Shown: one piece after another, positions 25,344 to 36,379 of the stretch
Layout of the letters: every line of letters begins with the position of its first letter
How positions within the stretch are numbered: position 1 is the first letter of the stretch
NCBI GenBank assembly: GCA_944474755.1
Contig: OX104122.1
Coordinates: 17,680,641-17,744,640 of the forward strand
DNA: 64,000 bases
Reading direction: 5' to 3'
Source: Limnoperna fortunei
Taxonomy: Eukaryota; Mollusca; Bivalvia; Mytilida; Modiolidae
Notes under the pieces: generated by a model
Told to the model about the DNA's origin: nothing
Database searches by the model: none
What the model saw: only the letters and a program-made list of their open reading frames with translations
Made by a program: the position numbers and the translations under genes

Positions 25344-25349
25344 AATAAA
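25344..25349 (+). terminator. Poly(A) signal candidate, island copy 1
   Basis: AATAAA within CTTCAAATAAAGTG, 58 bp after the candidate acceptor and about 40 bp before the end of the island, in the position expected for a terminal exon. It is conserved in all copies. Confidence 0.4.
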
Positions 25350-25388
25350 GTGATACGCATTAGCATTCGGAACTATTTTTAGCCAGTA

Positions 25389-25399
25389 CATTGACTGTT
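25389..25399 (+). repeat. Target-site duplication, right copy
   Basis: CATTGACTGTT abuts the right edge of island copy 1, identical to 24557-24567. The satellite then continues as TTTTGTTGATTGAG, matching the empty site after 31320 apart from one G. Confidence 0.7.
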
Positions 25400-25462
25400 T
25401 TTTGTTGATTGAGTTTTGTACAGTTCATTGACTGGTTCTTTATTGAGTTTTGTACAGTTTCT

Positions 25463-26405
25463 TGACTGATTCTTTATTGAGTTTTGTACAGTTTATTGAC
25501 TGGTTCTTTCTTGAGTTTTGTACAGTTTATTGACTGTTTCTTTATTGAGTTTTGTACAATTTATTGACTGTTTCTTTATTGAGTTTTGTACAGTTTATTG
25601 ACTGTTTCTTTATTGAGTTTTGTACAGTTTATTGACTGTTTCTTTATTGAGTTTTTTACAGTTTATTGACTGGTTCTTTATTCAGTTCTTTACAGTTTAT
25701 TGACTGGCTCTTTATTCAGTTTTGTACAGTTTATTGACTGGTTATTTTATGAGTTTTGTACAGTTTATTGACTGTTTCTTTATTGAGTTTTGTACAGTTT
25801 ATTGACTGGTTCTTTGTTCAGTTTTGTATAGTTTATTCACTGGTTCTTTATTGAGTTTGTACAGTTTATTGATTGGTTCTTTATTTAGTTTCGTACAGTT
25901 TATTGACTGGTTCTTTATTGAGTTTTGTACAGTTTATTGACTCGTTCTTTATTGAGTTTTGAACAGTTTATTGACTGGTTCTTTATTGAGTTTTGTACAG
26001 TTTATTGACTGGTTCTTTATTCAGTTTTGTATAGTTTATTGACTGTTTCTTTATTTAGTTTTGTACAGTTTATTGACTGGTTCTTTATTGAGTTTTGTAC
26101 AATTTATTGACTGGTTCTTTTATTAGTTTTGTACAGTTTATTGACTGTTTCTTTATTTAGTTTTGTGCAGTTTATTGACTGTTTCTTTAACTAGTTTTGT
26201 ACAGTTTATTGACTGGTTCTTTATTCAGTTTTCTATAGTTTATTGACTGGTTCTTTATTGAGTTTTGTACAGTTTATTGACTGTTTCTTTATTGAGTTTT
26301 GTACAGTTTATTGACTTTTTCTTTATTGAGTTTTGTACAGTTTATTGACTGGTTCTTTGTTCAGTTTTGTACAGCTTATTGACTGTTTCTTTTTGAGTTT
26401 TGTAG
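25463..26405 (+). repeat. 948-bp tandem duplication, copy 1
   Basis: Repeats at 26411-27353 with an offset of 948 bp. Anchors are the GGTTCTTTCTTGAG monomer (25502 and 26450) and CAGCTTATTG near 26373 and 27321. One difference is GACTCGTTC near 25942 against GACTGGTTC near 26890. The junction carries a shortened monomer (TTTTGTAGTTTATTG), probably the crossover point. Confidence 0.88.
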
Positions 26406-26410
26406 TTTAT

Positions 26411-27353
26411 TGACTGATTCTTTATTGAGTTTTGTACAGTTTATTGACTGGTTCTTTCTTGAGTTTTGTACAGTTTATTGACTGTTTCTTTATTGAGTTT
26501 TGTACAATTTATTGACTGTTTCTTTATTGAGTTTTGTACAGTTTATTGACTGTTTCTTTATTGAGTTTTGTACAGTTTATTGACTGTTTCTTTATTGAGT
26601 TTTTTACAGTTTATTGACTGGTTCTTTATTCAGTTCTTTACAGTTTATTGACTGGCTCTTTATTCAGTTTTGTACAGTTTATTGACTGGTTATTTTATGA
26701 GTTTTGTACAGTTTATTGACTGTTTCTTTATTGAGTTTTGTACAGTTTATTGACTGGTTCTTTGTTCAGTTTTGTATAGTTTATTCACTGGTTCTTTATT
26801 GAGTTTGTACAGTTTATTGATTGGTTCTTTATTTAGTTTCGTACAGTTTATTGACTGGTTCTTTATTGAGTTTTGTACAGTTTATTGACTGGTTCTTTAT
26901 TGAGTTTTGAACAGTTTATTGACTGGTTCTTTATTGAGTTTTGTACAGTTTATTGACTGGTTCTTTATTCAGTTTTGTATAGTTTATTGACTGTTTCTTT
27001 ATTTAGTTTTGTACAGTTTATTGACTGGTTCTTTATTGAGTTTTGTACAATTTATTGACTGGTTCTTTTATTAGTTTTGTACAGTTTATTGACTGTTTCT
27101 TTATTTAGTTTTGTGCAGTTTATTGACTGTTTCTTTAACTAGTTTTGTACAGTTTATTGACTGGTTCTTTATTCAGTTTTCTATAGTTTATTGACTGGTT
27201 CTTTATTGAGTTTTGTACAGTTTATTGACTGTTTCTTTATTGAGTTTTGTACAGTTTATTGACTTTTTCTTTATTGAGTTTTGTACAGTTTATTGACTGG
27301 TTCTTTGTTCAGTTTTGTACAGCTTATTGACTGTTTCTTTTTGAGTTTTGTAC
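26411..27353 (+). repeat. 948-bp tandem duplication, copy 2
   Basis: Second copy of 25463-26405, followed by ordinary satellite with the CGTACAGTTTATCGAC monomer. Confidence 0.88.
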
Positions 27354-30300
27354 AGTTTATTGACTGGTTCTTTGTTGAGTTTTGTACAGTTTATTGACTG
27401 TTCTTTATTTAGTTTCGTACAGTTTATCGACTGGTTCTTTATTGAGTTTTGTACAATTTATTGACTGGTTCTTTATTGAATTTTGTACAGTTTATTGACT
27501 GTTTCTTTATTGATTGAGGTTTGTACAGTTTATTGACTGGTTCTTTATTGAGTTTTGTACAGTTTCTTGACTGATTCTTTATTGAGTTTTGTACAGTTTA
27601 TTGACTGGTTCTTTATTGAGTTTTGTACAGTTTATTGACTGTTTCTTTATTGAGTTTTGTACAGTTTATTGACTTGTTCTTTATTGAGTTTTGTACAGTT
27701 TATTGACTGGTTCTTTATTGAGTTTTGTACGGTTTATTGACTGGTTCCTTATTCAGTTTTGTACAGTTTATTGACTGGTTCTTTATTGAGTTTTGTACAG
27801 TTTATTGACTGGTTCTTTATTAAGTTTTGTACAGTTTATTGACTGGTTCTTTATTGAGTTTTGTACATTTTATTGACTGGTTCCGTATTCCGTTTTGTAC
27901 AGTTTATTGACTGTTTCTTTACTGCGTTTTGTACAGTTTATTGACTGGTTCTTTATTGAGTTTTGTACAGTTGATTGACTGTTTCTTATTTGAGTTTTGT
28001 ACAGTTTATTGACTGTTTCTTTATTGAGTTTTGTACAGTTTATTGACTGGTTCTTTATTTAGTTTTGTACAGTTTATTGACTGTTTCTTTGTTCAGTTTT
28101 GTACAGTTTATTGACTGGTTTTTTAATCAGTTTTGTACAGTTTATTGACTGGTTCTTTATTGAGTTTTGTACAGTTGATTGACTGTTTCTTATTTGAGTT
28201 TTGTACAGTTTATTGACTGGTTCTTTATTTAGTTTTGTACAGTTTATTGACTGTTTCTTTATTTAGTTTTGTGCAGTTTCTTGACTGTTTCTTTATTTAG
28301 TTTTTTACAGTTTATTGACTGGTTCTTTATTGAGTTTTGTACAGTTTATTGACTGGTTCTTTATTGAGTTTTGTACAGTTTATTGACTGGTTCTTTGTTG
28401 AGTTTTGTACAGTTTATTGACTGTGTCTTTTTTGAGTTTTGTACAGTTTATTGACTGGTTCTTTATTGAGTTTTGTACAGTTTATTGACTGTTTCTTTAT
28501 TGAGTTTTGTACAGTTTATTGACTGTTTCTTTATTGAGTTTTGAACAGTTTATTGACTGGTTCTTCATTGAGTTTTGAACAGTTTATTGACTGGTTCTTT
28601 TTTCAGTTTTGTACAGTTTATTGACTGGTTCTTTATTCAGTTTTGTACAGTTTATTGACTGTTTCTTTACTGAGTTTTGTACAGTTTGTTGACTGTTTCT
28701 TTTTTCAGTTTTGTACAGTTTATTGACTTGTTCTTTATTCAGTTTTGTACAGTTTATTGACTGGTTCGTTATTGAGTTTTGTACAGTTTATTGACTGGTT
28801 CTTTATTGAGTTTTGTACAGTTTATTGACTGTTTCTTTGTTCAGTTTTGTACAGTTTATTGACTGGTTTTTTAATCAGTTTTGTACAGTTTATTGACGGG
28901 TTCTTTATTGAGTTTTGTACATTTTATTGACTGTTACTTTATTTAGTTGTGTACAATTTATTGACTGGTCCTTTATATAGTTTTGTACACTTTATTGACT
29001 GTTTTTTATTTAGTTTTGTACAGTTTATTGACAGTTTCTTTATTTAGTTTTGTACAGTTTATTGACTGGTTCTTTATTTGAGTTTTGTACAGTTTATTGA
29101 CTGTTTCTTCATTGATTGAGTTTTGAACAGTTTATTGACCGGTTCTTTATTGAGTTTTATACAGTTTATTGAATGGTTCTTTATTCAGTTTTGTACAGTT
29201 TATTGAATGGTTCTTTATTGAGTTTTGTACAGTTTATTGACTGGTTCTTTATTAAGTTTTGTACAGTTTATTGACTGGTTCTTTATTGAGTTTTGTACAG
29301 TTTATTGACTGGTTCTCTATTGAGTTTTGTACAGTTTATTGACTGGTTCTGTATTCAGTTTTGTACAGTTTATTGACTGGTTCTTTATTGGGTTTTAGTG
29401 CAATTTATTGACTGGTTCTTTATTGAGTTTTGTACAGTTTATTCACTGTTTCTTTATTAAGTTTTGTACAGTTAATTGACTGGTTCTTTATTGAGTTTTG
29501 TTTATTTTATTGACTGGTTCCGTATTCAGTTTTGTACAGTTTATTGACTGTTTCTTTACTGCGTTTTGTACAGTTTATTGACTGGTTCTTTATTGAGTTT
29601 TGTACAGTTGATTGATTGGTTCCTTATTAAGTTTTGTACAGTTTATTGATTGGTTCTTTTATGAGTTTTGTACAGATTATTGACTGTTTCTTTATTGAGT
29701 TTTGTACAGTTTATTGACTGGTTCTTTATTTAGTTTTGTACAGTTTATTGACTGTTTCTTTACTCAGTTTTCTAAAGTTTATCGACTGTTTCTTTATTGA
29801 GTTTTGTACAGTTTATTGACTGGTTCTTTCTTCAGTTTTGTACAGTTTATTGACTGTTTCTTTTTTGAGTTTTGTACAGTTTATTGACTGTTTCTTTATT
29901 GAGTTTTGTACAGTATATTGACTGGTTCTTTATTTAGTTTTGTACAGTTTATTGACTGTTTCTTTATTGAGTTTTGTACAGTTTATTGACTGGTTCTTTA
30001 TTTAGTTTTGTACAGTTTATTGACTGTTTCTTTATTTAGTTTTGTGCAGTTTCTTGACTGTTTCTTTATTTAGTTTTTTACAGTTTATTGACTGGTTCTT
30101 TATTGAGTTTTGTACAGTTTATTGACTGGTTCTTTATTGAGTTTTGTACAGTTTATTGACTGGTTCTTTGTTGAGTTTTGTACAGTTTATTGACTGTGTC
30201 TTTATTGAGTTTTGTACAGTTTATTGACTGGTTCTTTATTGAGTTTTGTACAGTTTATTGACTGTTTCTTCATTGAGTTTTGTACAGTTTATTGACTGTT

Positions 30301-30689
30301 TCTTTATTGAGTTTTGAACAGTTTATTGACTGGTTCTTCATTGAGTTTTGAACAGTTTATTGACTGGTTCTTTTTTCAGTTTTGTACAGTTTATTGACTG
30401 GTTCTTTATTCAGTTTTGTACAGTTTATTGACTGTTTCTTTACTGAGTTTTGTACAGTTTGTTGACTGTTTCTTTACTGAGTTTTGTACAGTTTATTGAC
30501 TGGTTCTTTATTCAGTTTTGTACAGTTTATTGACTGGTTCTTTATTGAGTTTTGTACAGTTTATTGACTGTTTCTTTGTTCTGTTTTGTACAGTTTATTG
30601 ACTGGTTTTTTATTCAGTTGTGTACAGTTTATTGACGGGTTCTTTATTGAGTTTTCTACATTTTATTGACTGTTACTTTATTTAGTTGT

Positions 30690-31063
30690 GTACAGTTTAT
30701 TCACTGTTTCTTTATTGAGTTTTGTACAGTTTATTGACTTTTTCGTTATTGAGTTTTGTACAGTTTATTGACTGGTTCTTTGTTCAGTTTTGTACAGTTT
30801 ATTGACTATTTCTTTATTGAGTTTTGTACAGTTTACAGACTGGTTCTTTATTGAGTTTTGTACAGTTTATTGACTGTTTCTTTATAGAGTTTTGTACAGT
30901 TTACTGACTTGTTCTTTACTGAATTTTGTACAGTTCATTGACTGTTTCTTTATTTAGTTTTGTGCAGTTTATTGACTGTTTCTTTAATTAGTTTTGTACA
31001 GTTTATTGACTGGTTCTTTATTCAGTTTTCTATAGTTTATTGACTGTTTCTTTATTTAGTTTT
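30690..31063 (+). repeat. 374-bp tandem duplication, copy 1 (11 monomers)
   Basis: The run TTCACTG, TTTCGTTATTG, TTTACAGAC, TATAGAG, TTTACTGAC recurs 374 bp (11 x 34) later. For example, TATAGAG is at 30883 and 31257, and TCACTG at 30701 and 31075. Similarity lasts about 260 bp. Confidence 0.8.
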
Positions 31064-31324
31064 GTACAGTTTATTCACTGTTTCTTTATTGAGTTTTGTA
31101 CAGTTTATTGACTTTTTCGTTATTGAGTTTTGTACAGTTTATTGACTGGTTCTTTGTTCAGTTTTGTACAGTTTATTGACTATTTCTTTATTGAGTTTTG
31201 TACAGTTTACAGACTGGTTCTTTATTGAGTTTTGTACAGTTTATTGACTGTTTCTTTATAGAGTTTTGTACAGTTTACTGACTTGTTCTTTACTGAATTT
31301 TGTACAGTTCATTGACTGTTTTTT
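31064..31324 (+). repeat. 374-bp tandem duplication, copy 2, ending at the empty insertion site
   Basis: Second copy of the 30690 unit. Its right end is GAATTTTGTACAGTT followed by CATTGACTGTT, the unoccupied version of the site filled by island copy 1. Confidence 0.75.
31310..31320 (+). other. Unoccupied (pre-insertion) site of the island element
   Basis: A single CATTGACTGTT. The left context GAATTTTGTACAGTT is identical to that left of island copy 1. The right context (TTTTTTGATTGAG, then a GTTCATTGACTG monomer, then a TTTCTTGACTGATTC monomer) matches that right of island copy 1 except for one extra G in the filled site. Confidence 0.7.
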
Positions 31325-32088
31325 TTGATTGAGTTTTGTACAGTTCATTGACTGTTTCTTTATTGAGTTTTGTACAGTTTCTTGACTGATTCTTTATTGA
31401 GTTTTGTACAGTTTATTGACTGGTTCTTTCTTGAGTTTTGTACAGTTTATTGACTGTTTCTTTATTGAGTTTTATTGAGTTTTGTACAGTTTATTGACTG
31501 GTTCTTTATTGAGTTTTGTACAGTTTATTGACTGTTTCCTTATTCAGTTTTGTAGATTTTTTTGACTGGTTCTTTATTGAGTTTTGTACAGTTTATTGAC
31601 TGGTTTTTTATTAAGTTTTGTACAGTTTACTGACTGGTTCTTTATTGATTGAATTTTGTATAGTTTATTGACTGGTTCTTTATTGAGTTTTGTACAGTTG
31701 ATTGATTGGTTCTTTATTGAGTTTTGTACAGTTTATTGACTGGTTTTTTATTAAGTTTTGTACATTTTATTGACTGGTTCTTTATTCAGTTTTGTACAGT
31801 TTATTGACTGTTTCTTTATTGCGTTTTGTACAGTTTATTGTCTGGTTCTTCATTGAGTTTTGTACAGTTTATTGACTGTTTCTTTATAGAGTTTTGTACA
31901 GTTTACTGACTTGTTCTTTACTGAATTTTTGTACAGTTTATTGACTGTTTCTTTTTGAGTTTTGTGCAGTTTATTGACTGTTTCTTTATAGAGTTTTGTA
32001 CAGTTTACTGACTTGTTCTTTACTGAATTTTGTACAGTTTATTGACTGGTTCTTTATTGAGTTTTGTACAGTTTATTGACTGTTCTTC

Positions 32089-32288
32089 NNNNNNNNNNNN
32101 NNNNNNNNNNNNNNNNNNNNNNNNNNNNNNNNNNNNNNNNNNNNNNNNNNNNNNNNNNNNNNNNNNNNNNNNNNNNNNNNNNNNNNNNNNNNNNNNNNNN
32201 NNNNNNNNNNNNNNNNNNNNNNNNNNNNNNNNNNNNNNNNNNNNNNNNNNNNNNNNNNNNNNNNNNNNNNNNNNNNNNNNNNNNNNNN
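32089..32288. other. Assembly gap, exactly 200 N
   Basis: A run of 200 N, the fixed size used by some scaffolding programs. The satellite is T-rich on + before it and A-rich on + after it, so the join reverses the array orientation. True gap size and junction are unknown. Confidence 0.99.
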
Positions 32289-35200
32289 AAAACTGAATAA
32301 AGAACCAGTCAATAAAATGTACAAAACTCAATAAAGAACCAGTCAGTAAACTGTACAAAACTTAATAAAGAACCAGTCAATAAACAGTACAAAACTAATT
32401 AAAGAAACAGTCAATAAACTGCACAAAACAAAATAAAGAACCAGTCAATAAACTGTACAAAGATAAATAAAGAAACAGTCAATAAACTATACAAAACTGA
32501 ATAAAGAATAAGTCAATAAACTGTACAAAACTCAATAAAGAACCCGTCAATAAACTGTACAAAACTCAATAAAGAAACAGTCTATAAACTGTACAAAACT
32601 CAATAAAGAAACAGTCAATAACTGTACAAAACGCAATAAAGAACCAGTCAATAAACTGTACAAAACTCAATAAAGAATCAGTCAATAAACTGTACAAAAC
32701 TCAATAAAGAACCAGACAATAAACTGTACAAAACTCAATCAATAAAGTACCAGTCAATAAACTGTACAAAATTCAATAAAGAACCAGTCAATAAACTGTA
32801 CAAAACTCAATAAAGAACCAGTCAATAAACTGTACAAAACTGAATAAAGAACCAGTCAATAAAATGTACAAAACTCAATAAAGAACCAGTCAATAAACTG
32901 TACAAAACTCAATAAAGAACCAATCAATCAACTGTACAAAACTCAATAAAGAACCAGTCAATAAACTATACAAAATTCAATCAATAAAGAAACAGTCAAT
33001 AAACTGTACAAAATTCAATAAAGAACCAGTCAATAAATTGTACAAAACTCAATAAAGAACCAGTCGATAAACTGTACGAAACTAAATAAAGAAACAGTCA
33101 ATAAACTGTACAAAACTCAATAAAGAACCAGTCAATAAACTGTACAAAACTCAATAAAGAAACAGTCAATAAACTGTACAAAACTGAATAAAGAACCAGT
33201 CAATAAAATGTACAAAACTCAATAAAGAACCAGTCAATAAACTGTACAAAACTGAATAAAGAACCAGTCAATAAAATGTACAAAACTCAACAAAGAACCA
33301 GTCAATAAACTGTACAAAACTCAATAAAGAACCAATCAATAAACTGTACAAAACTCAATAAAGAACCAGTCAATAAACTGTACAAAACGCAATAAAGAAA
33401 CAGTCAATAAACTGTACAAAACTTAATAAAGAACCAGTCAATAAACTGTACAAAACTCAATAAAGAACCAGTCAATAAACTGTACAAAACTGAATAAAGA
33501 ACAAGTCAATAAAATGTACAAAACTCAATAAGAACCAGTCAATAAACTGTACAAAATTCAGTAAAGAACAAGTCAGTAAACTGTACAAAACTCTATAAAG
33601 AAACAGTCAATAAACTGTACAAAACTCAATAAAGAACCAGTCAATAAACTGTACAAAACGCAATAAAGTAACAGTCAATAAACTGTACAAAACTGAATAA
33701 AGAACCAGTCAATAAAATGTACAAAACTCAATAAAGAACCAGTCAGTAAACTGTACAAAACTTAATAAAGAACCAGTCAATAAACTGTACAAAACTAATT
33801 AAAGAAACAGTCAATAAACTGCACAAAACAAAATAAAGAACCAGTCAATAAACTGTACAAAGCTAAATAAAGAAACAGTCAATAAACTATACAAAACTGA
33901 ATAAAGAACCAGTCAATAAACTGTACAAAACTCAATAAAGAACCAGTCAATAAACTGTACAAAACTCAATAAAGAAACAGTCAATAAACTGTACAAAACT
34001 CAATAAAGAAACAGTCAATAACTGTACAAAACGCAATAAAGAACCAGTCAATAAACTGTACAAAACTCAATAAGGAACCAGTCAATAAACTGTACAAAAC
34101 TCAATAAAGAACCAGACAATAAACTGTACAAAATTCAATAAAGAACCAGTCAATAAATTGTACAAAACTCAATAAAGAACTAGTCGATAAACTGTACGAA
34201 ACTAAATAAAGAAACAGTCAATAAACTGTACAAAACTCAACAAAGAACCAGTCAATAAACTGTACAAAACTTAATGAAGAAATAGTCAATAAACTGTACA
34301 AAACTGAATAAAGAACCAGTCAATAAAATGTACAAAACTCAATAAAGAACCAGTCAATAAACTGTACAAAACTCAATAAAGAACCAATCAATCAACTGTA
34401 CAAAACTCAATAAAGAACCAGTCAATAAACTATACAAAATTCAATCAATAAAGAAACAGTCAATAAACTGTACAAAATTCAATAAAGAACCAGTCAATAA
34501 ATTGTACAAAACTCAATAAAGAACCAGTCGATAAACTGTACGAAAATAAATAAAGAACCAGTCAATAAACTGTACAAAACTCAACAAAGAACCAGTCAAT
34601 AAACTGTACAAAACTCAAAAAAGAAACAGTCAATAAACTGTACAAAACTGAATAAAGAACCAGTCAATAAACTGTACAAAACTCAACAAAGAACCAGTCA
34701 ATAAACTGTACAAAACTCAATAAAGAAACAGTCAATAAACTGTACAAAACTGAATAAAGAACCAGTCAATAAAATGTACAAAACTCAATAAAGAACCAGT
34801 CAATAAACTGTACAAAACTGAATAAAGAACCAGTCAATAAAATGTACAAAACTCAACAAAGAACCAGTCAATAAACTGTACAAAACTCAATAAAGAACCA
34901 ATCAATAAACTGTACAAAACTCAATAAAGAACCAGTCAATAAACTGTACAAAACGCAATAAAGAAACAGTCAATAAACTGTACAAAACTTAATAAAGAAC
35001 CAGTCAATAAACTGTACAAAACTCAATAAAGAACCAGTCAATAAACTGTACAAAACTGAATAAAGAACAAGTCAATAAAATGTACAAAACTCAATAAGAA
35101 CCAGTCAATAAACTGTACAAAATTCAGTAAAGAACAAGTCAGTAAACTGTACAAAACTCTATAAAGAAACAGTCAATAAACTGTACAAAACTCAATAAAG

Positions 35201-36379
35201 AACCAGTCAATAAACTGTACAAAACGCAATAAAGTAACAGTCAATAAACTGTACAAAACTGAATAAAGAACCAGTCAATAAAATGTACAAAACTCAATAA
35301 AGAACCAGTCAGTAAACTGTACAAAACTTAATAAAGAACCAGTCAATAAACTGTACAAAACTAATTAAAGAAACAGTCAATAAACTGCACAAAACAAAAT
35401 AAAGAACCAGTCAATAAACTGTACAAAGCTAAATAAAGAAACAGTCAATAAACTATACAAAACTGAATAAAGAACCAGTCAATAAACTGTACAAAACTCA
35501 ATAAAGAAACAGTCAATAAACTGTACAAAACTCAATAAAGAAACAGTCAATAAACTGTACAAAACTCAATAAAGAAACAGTCAATAACTGTACAAAACGC
35601 AATAAAGAACCAGTCAATAAACTGTACAAAACTCAATAAAGAATCAGTCAATAAACTGTACAAAACTCAATAAAGAACCAGTCAATAAACTGTACAAAAC
35701 TCAATAAAGAACCAGTCAATAAATTGTACAAAACTCAATAAAGAACTAGTCGATAAACTGTACGAAACTAAATAAAGAAACAGTCAATAAACTGTACAAA
35801 ACTCAACAAAGAACCAGTCAATAAACTGTACAAAACTTAATGAAGAAATAGTCAATAAACTGTACAAAACTGAATAAAGAACCAGTCAATAAAATGTACA
35901 AAACTCAATAAAGAACCAGTCAATAAACTGTACAAAACTCAATAAAGAACCAATCAATCAACTGTACAAAACTCAATAAAGAACCAGTCAATAAACTATA
36001 CAAAATTCAATCAATAAAGAAACAGTCAATAAACTGTACAAAATTCAATAAAGAACCAGTCAATAAATTGTACAAAACTCAATAAAGAACCAGTCGATAA
36101 ACTGTACGAAAATAAATAAAGAACCAGTCAATAAACTGTACAAAACTCAACAAAGAACCAGTCAATAAACTGTACAAAACTCAAAAAAGAAACAGTCAAT
36201 AAACTGTACAAAACTGAATAAAGAACCAGTCAATAAAATGTACAAAACTCAATAAAGAACCAGTCAATAAACTGTACAAAACTGAATAAAGAAACAGTCA
36301 ATAAACTGTACAAAACTAAATAAAGAAACAGTCAATAAACTGTACAAAACTAAATAAAGAAACAGTCAATAAACTGTAC

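Larger units (their letters stand above)
24568..25388 (+). mobile_element. Non-satellite island, copy 1: full-length inserted element with 11-bp target-site duplication
   Basis: An 821-bp block unrelated to the 34-bp repeat. It is bounded on the left by CATTGACTGTT (24557-24567) and on the right by the same 11 bases (25389-25399). An unoccupied version of this site lies at 31286-31390 with one CATTGACTGTT (31310-31320): the 26 bases left of the insertion are identical, and the right side differs by one inserted G. The ends read GTAGC...CCAGTA, and AGTTCC lies 14 bases in from each end in inverted orientation; there is no convincing long terminal inverted repeat and no terminal poly(A). No transposase is visible. 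The 10-11 bp duplication would suit a Mutator-like non-autonomous element, but a retroposed copy is not excluded. It contains the TATA, E-box, splice and poly(A) signals listed separately. Confidence 0.75.
25389..32088 (+). repeat. 34-bp satellite array, block L2 (T-rich strand on +)
   Basis: About 197 monomers in the same orientation as block L1. It includes tandem duplications of about 948 bp and 374 bp, described separately. Monomers near the gap (31250-32040) read TTTATAGAG, TTTACTGACTTG and TTTACTGAATTTTG, which as reverse complement are the hallmark variants of the array right of the gap. No gene is seen. Confidence 0.98.

Noticed and set aside
24568..25388. tRNA-derived SINE
   Set aside because: No convincing A and B box pair and no tailing poly(A) or simple repeat at either end of the island.
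24568..25388. Long terminal inverted repeats at the island ends
   Set aside because: Only GTA/TAC at the tips and an inverted AGTTCC about 14 bases in are shared; the bases between do not match, so this is recorded as weak.
32088..32289. Simple mirror-image palindrome centred on the gap
   Set aside because: Islands are not placed symmetrically (6.7 kb left of the gap, 24.4 kb right), and the higher-order units of the two sides differ, so the halves are not arm-for-arm copies even though orientation reverses.
32020..32358. Open frames crossing the gap (32020-32358, 32030-32296, 32064-32300, 32073-32324)
   Set aside because: They are produced by reading through 200 N as unknown residues between satellite flanks.
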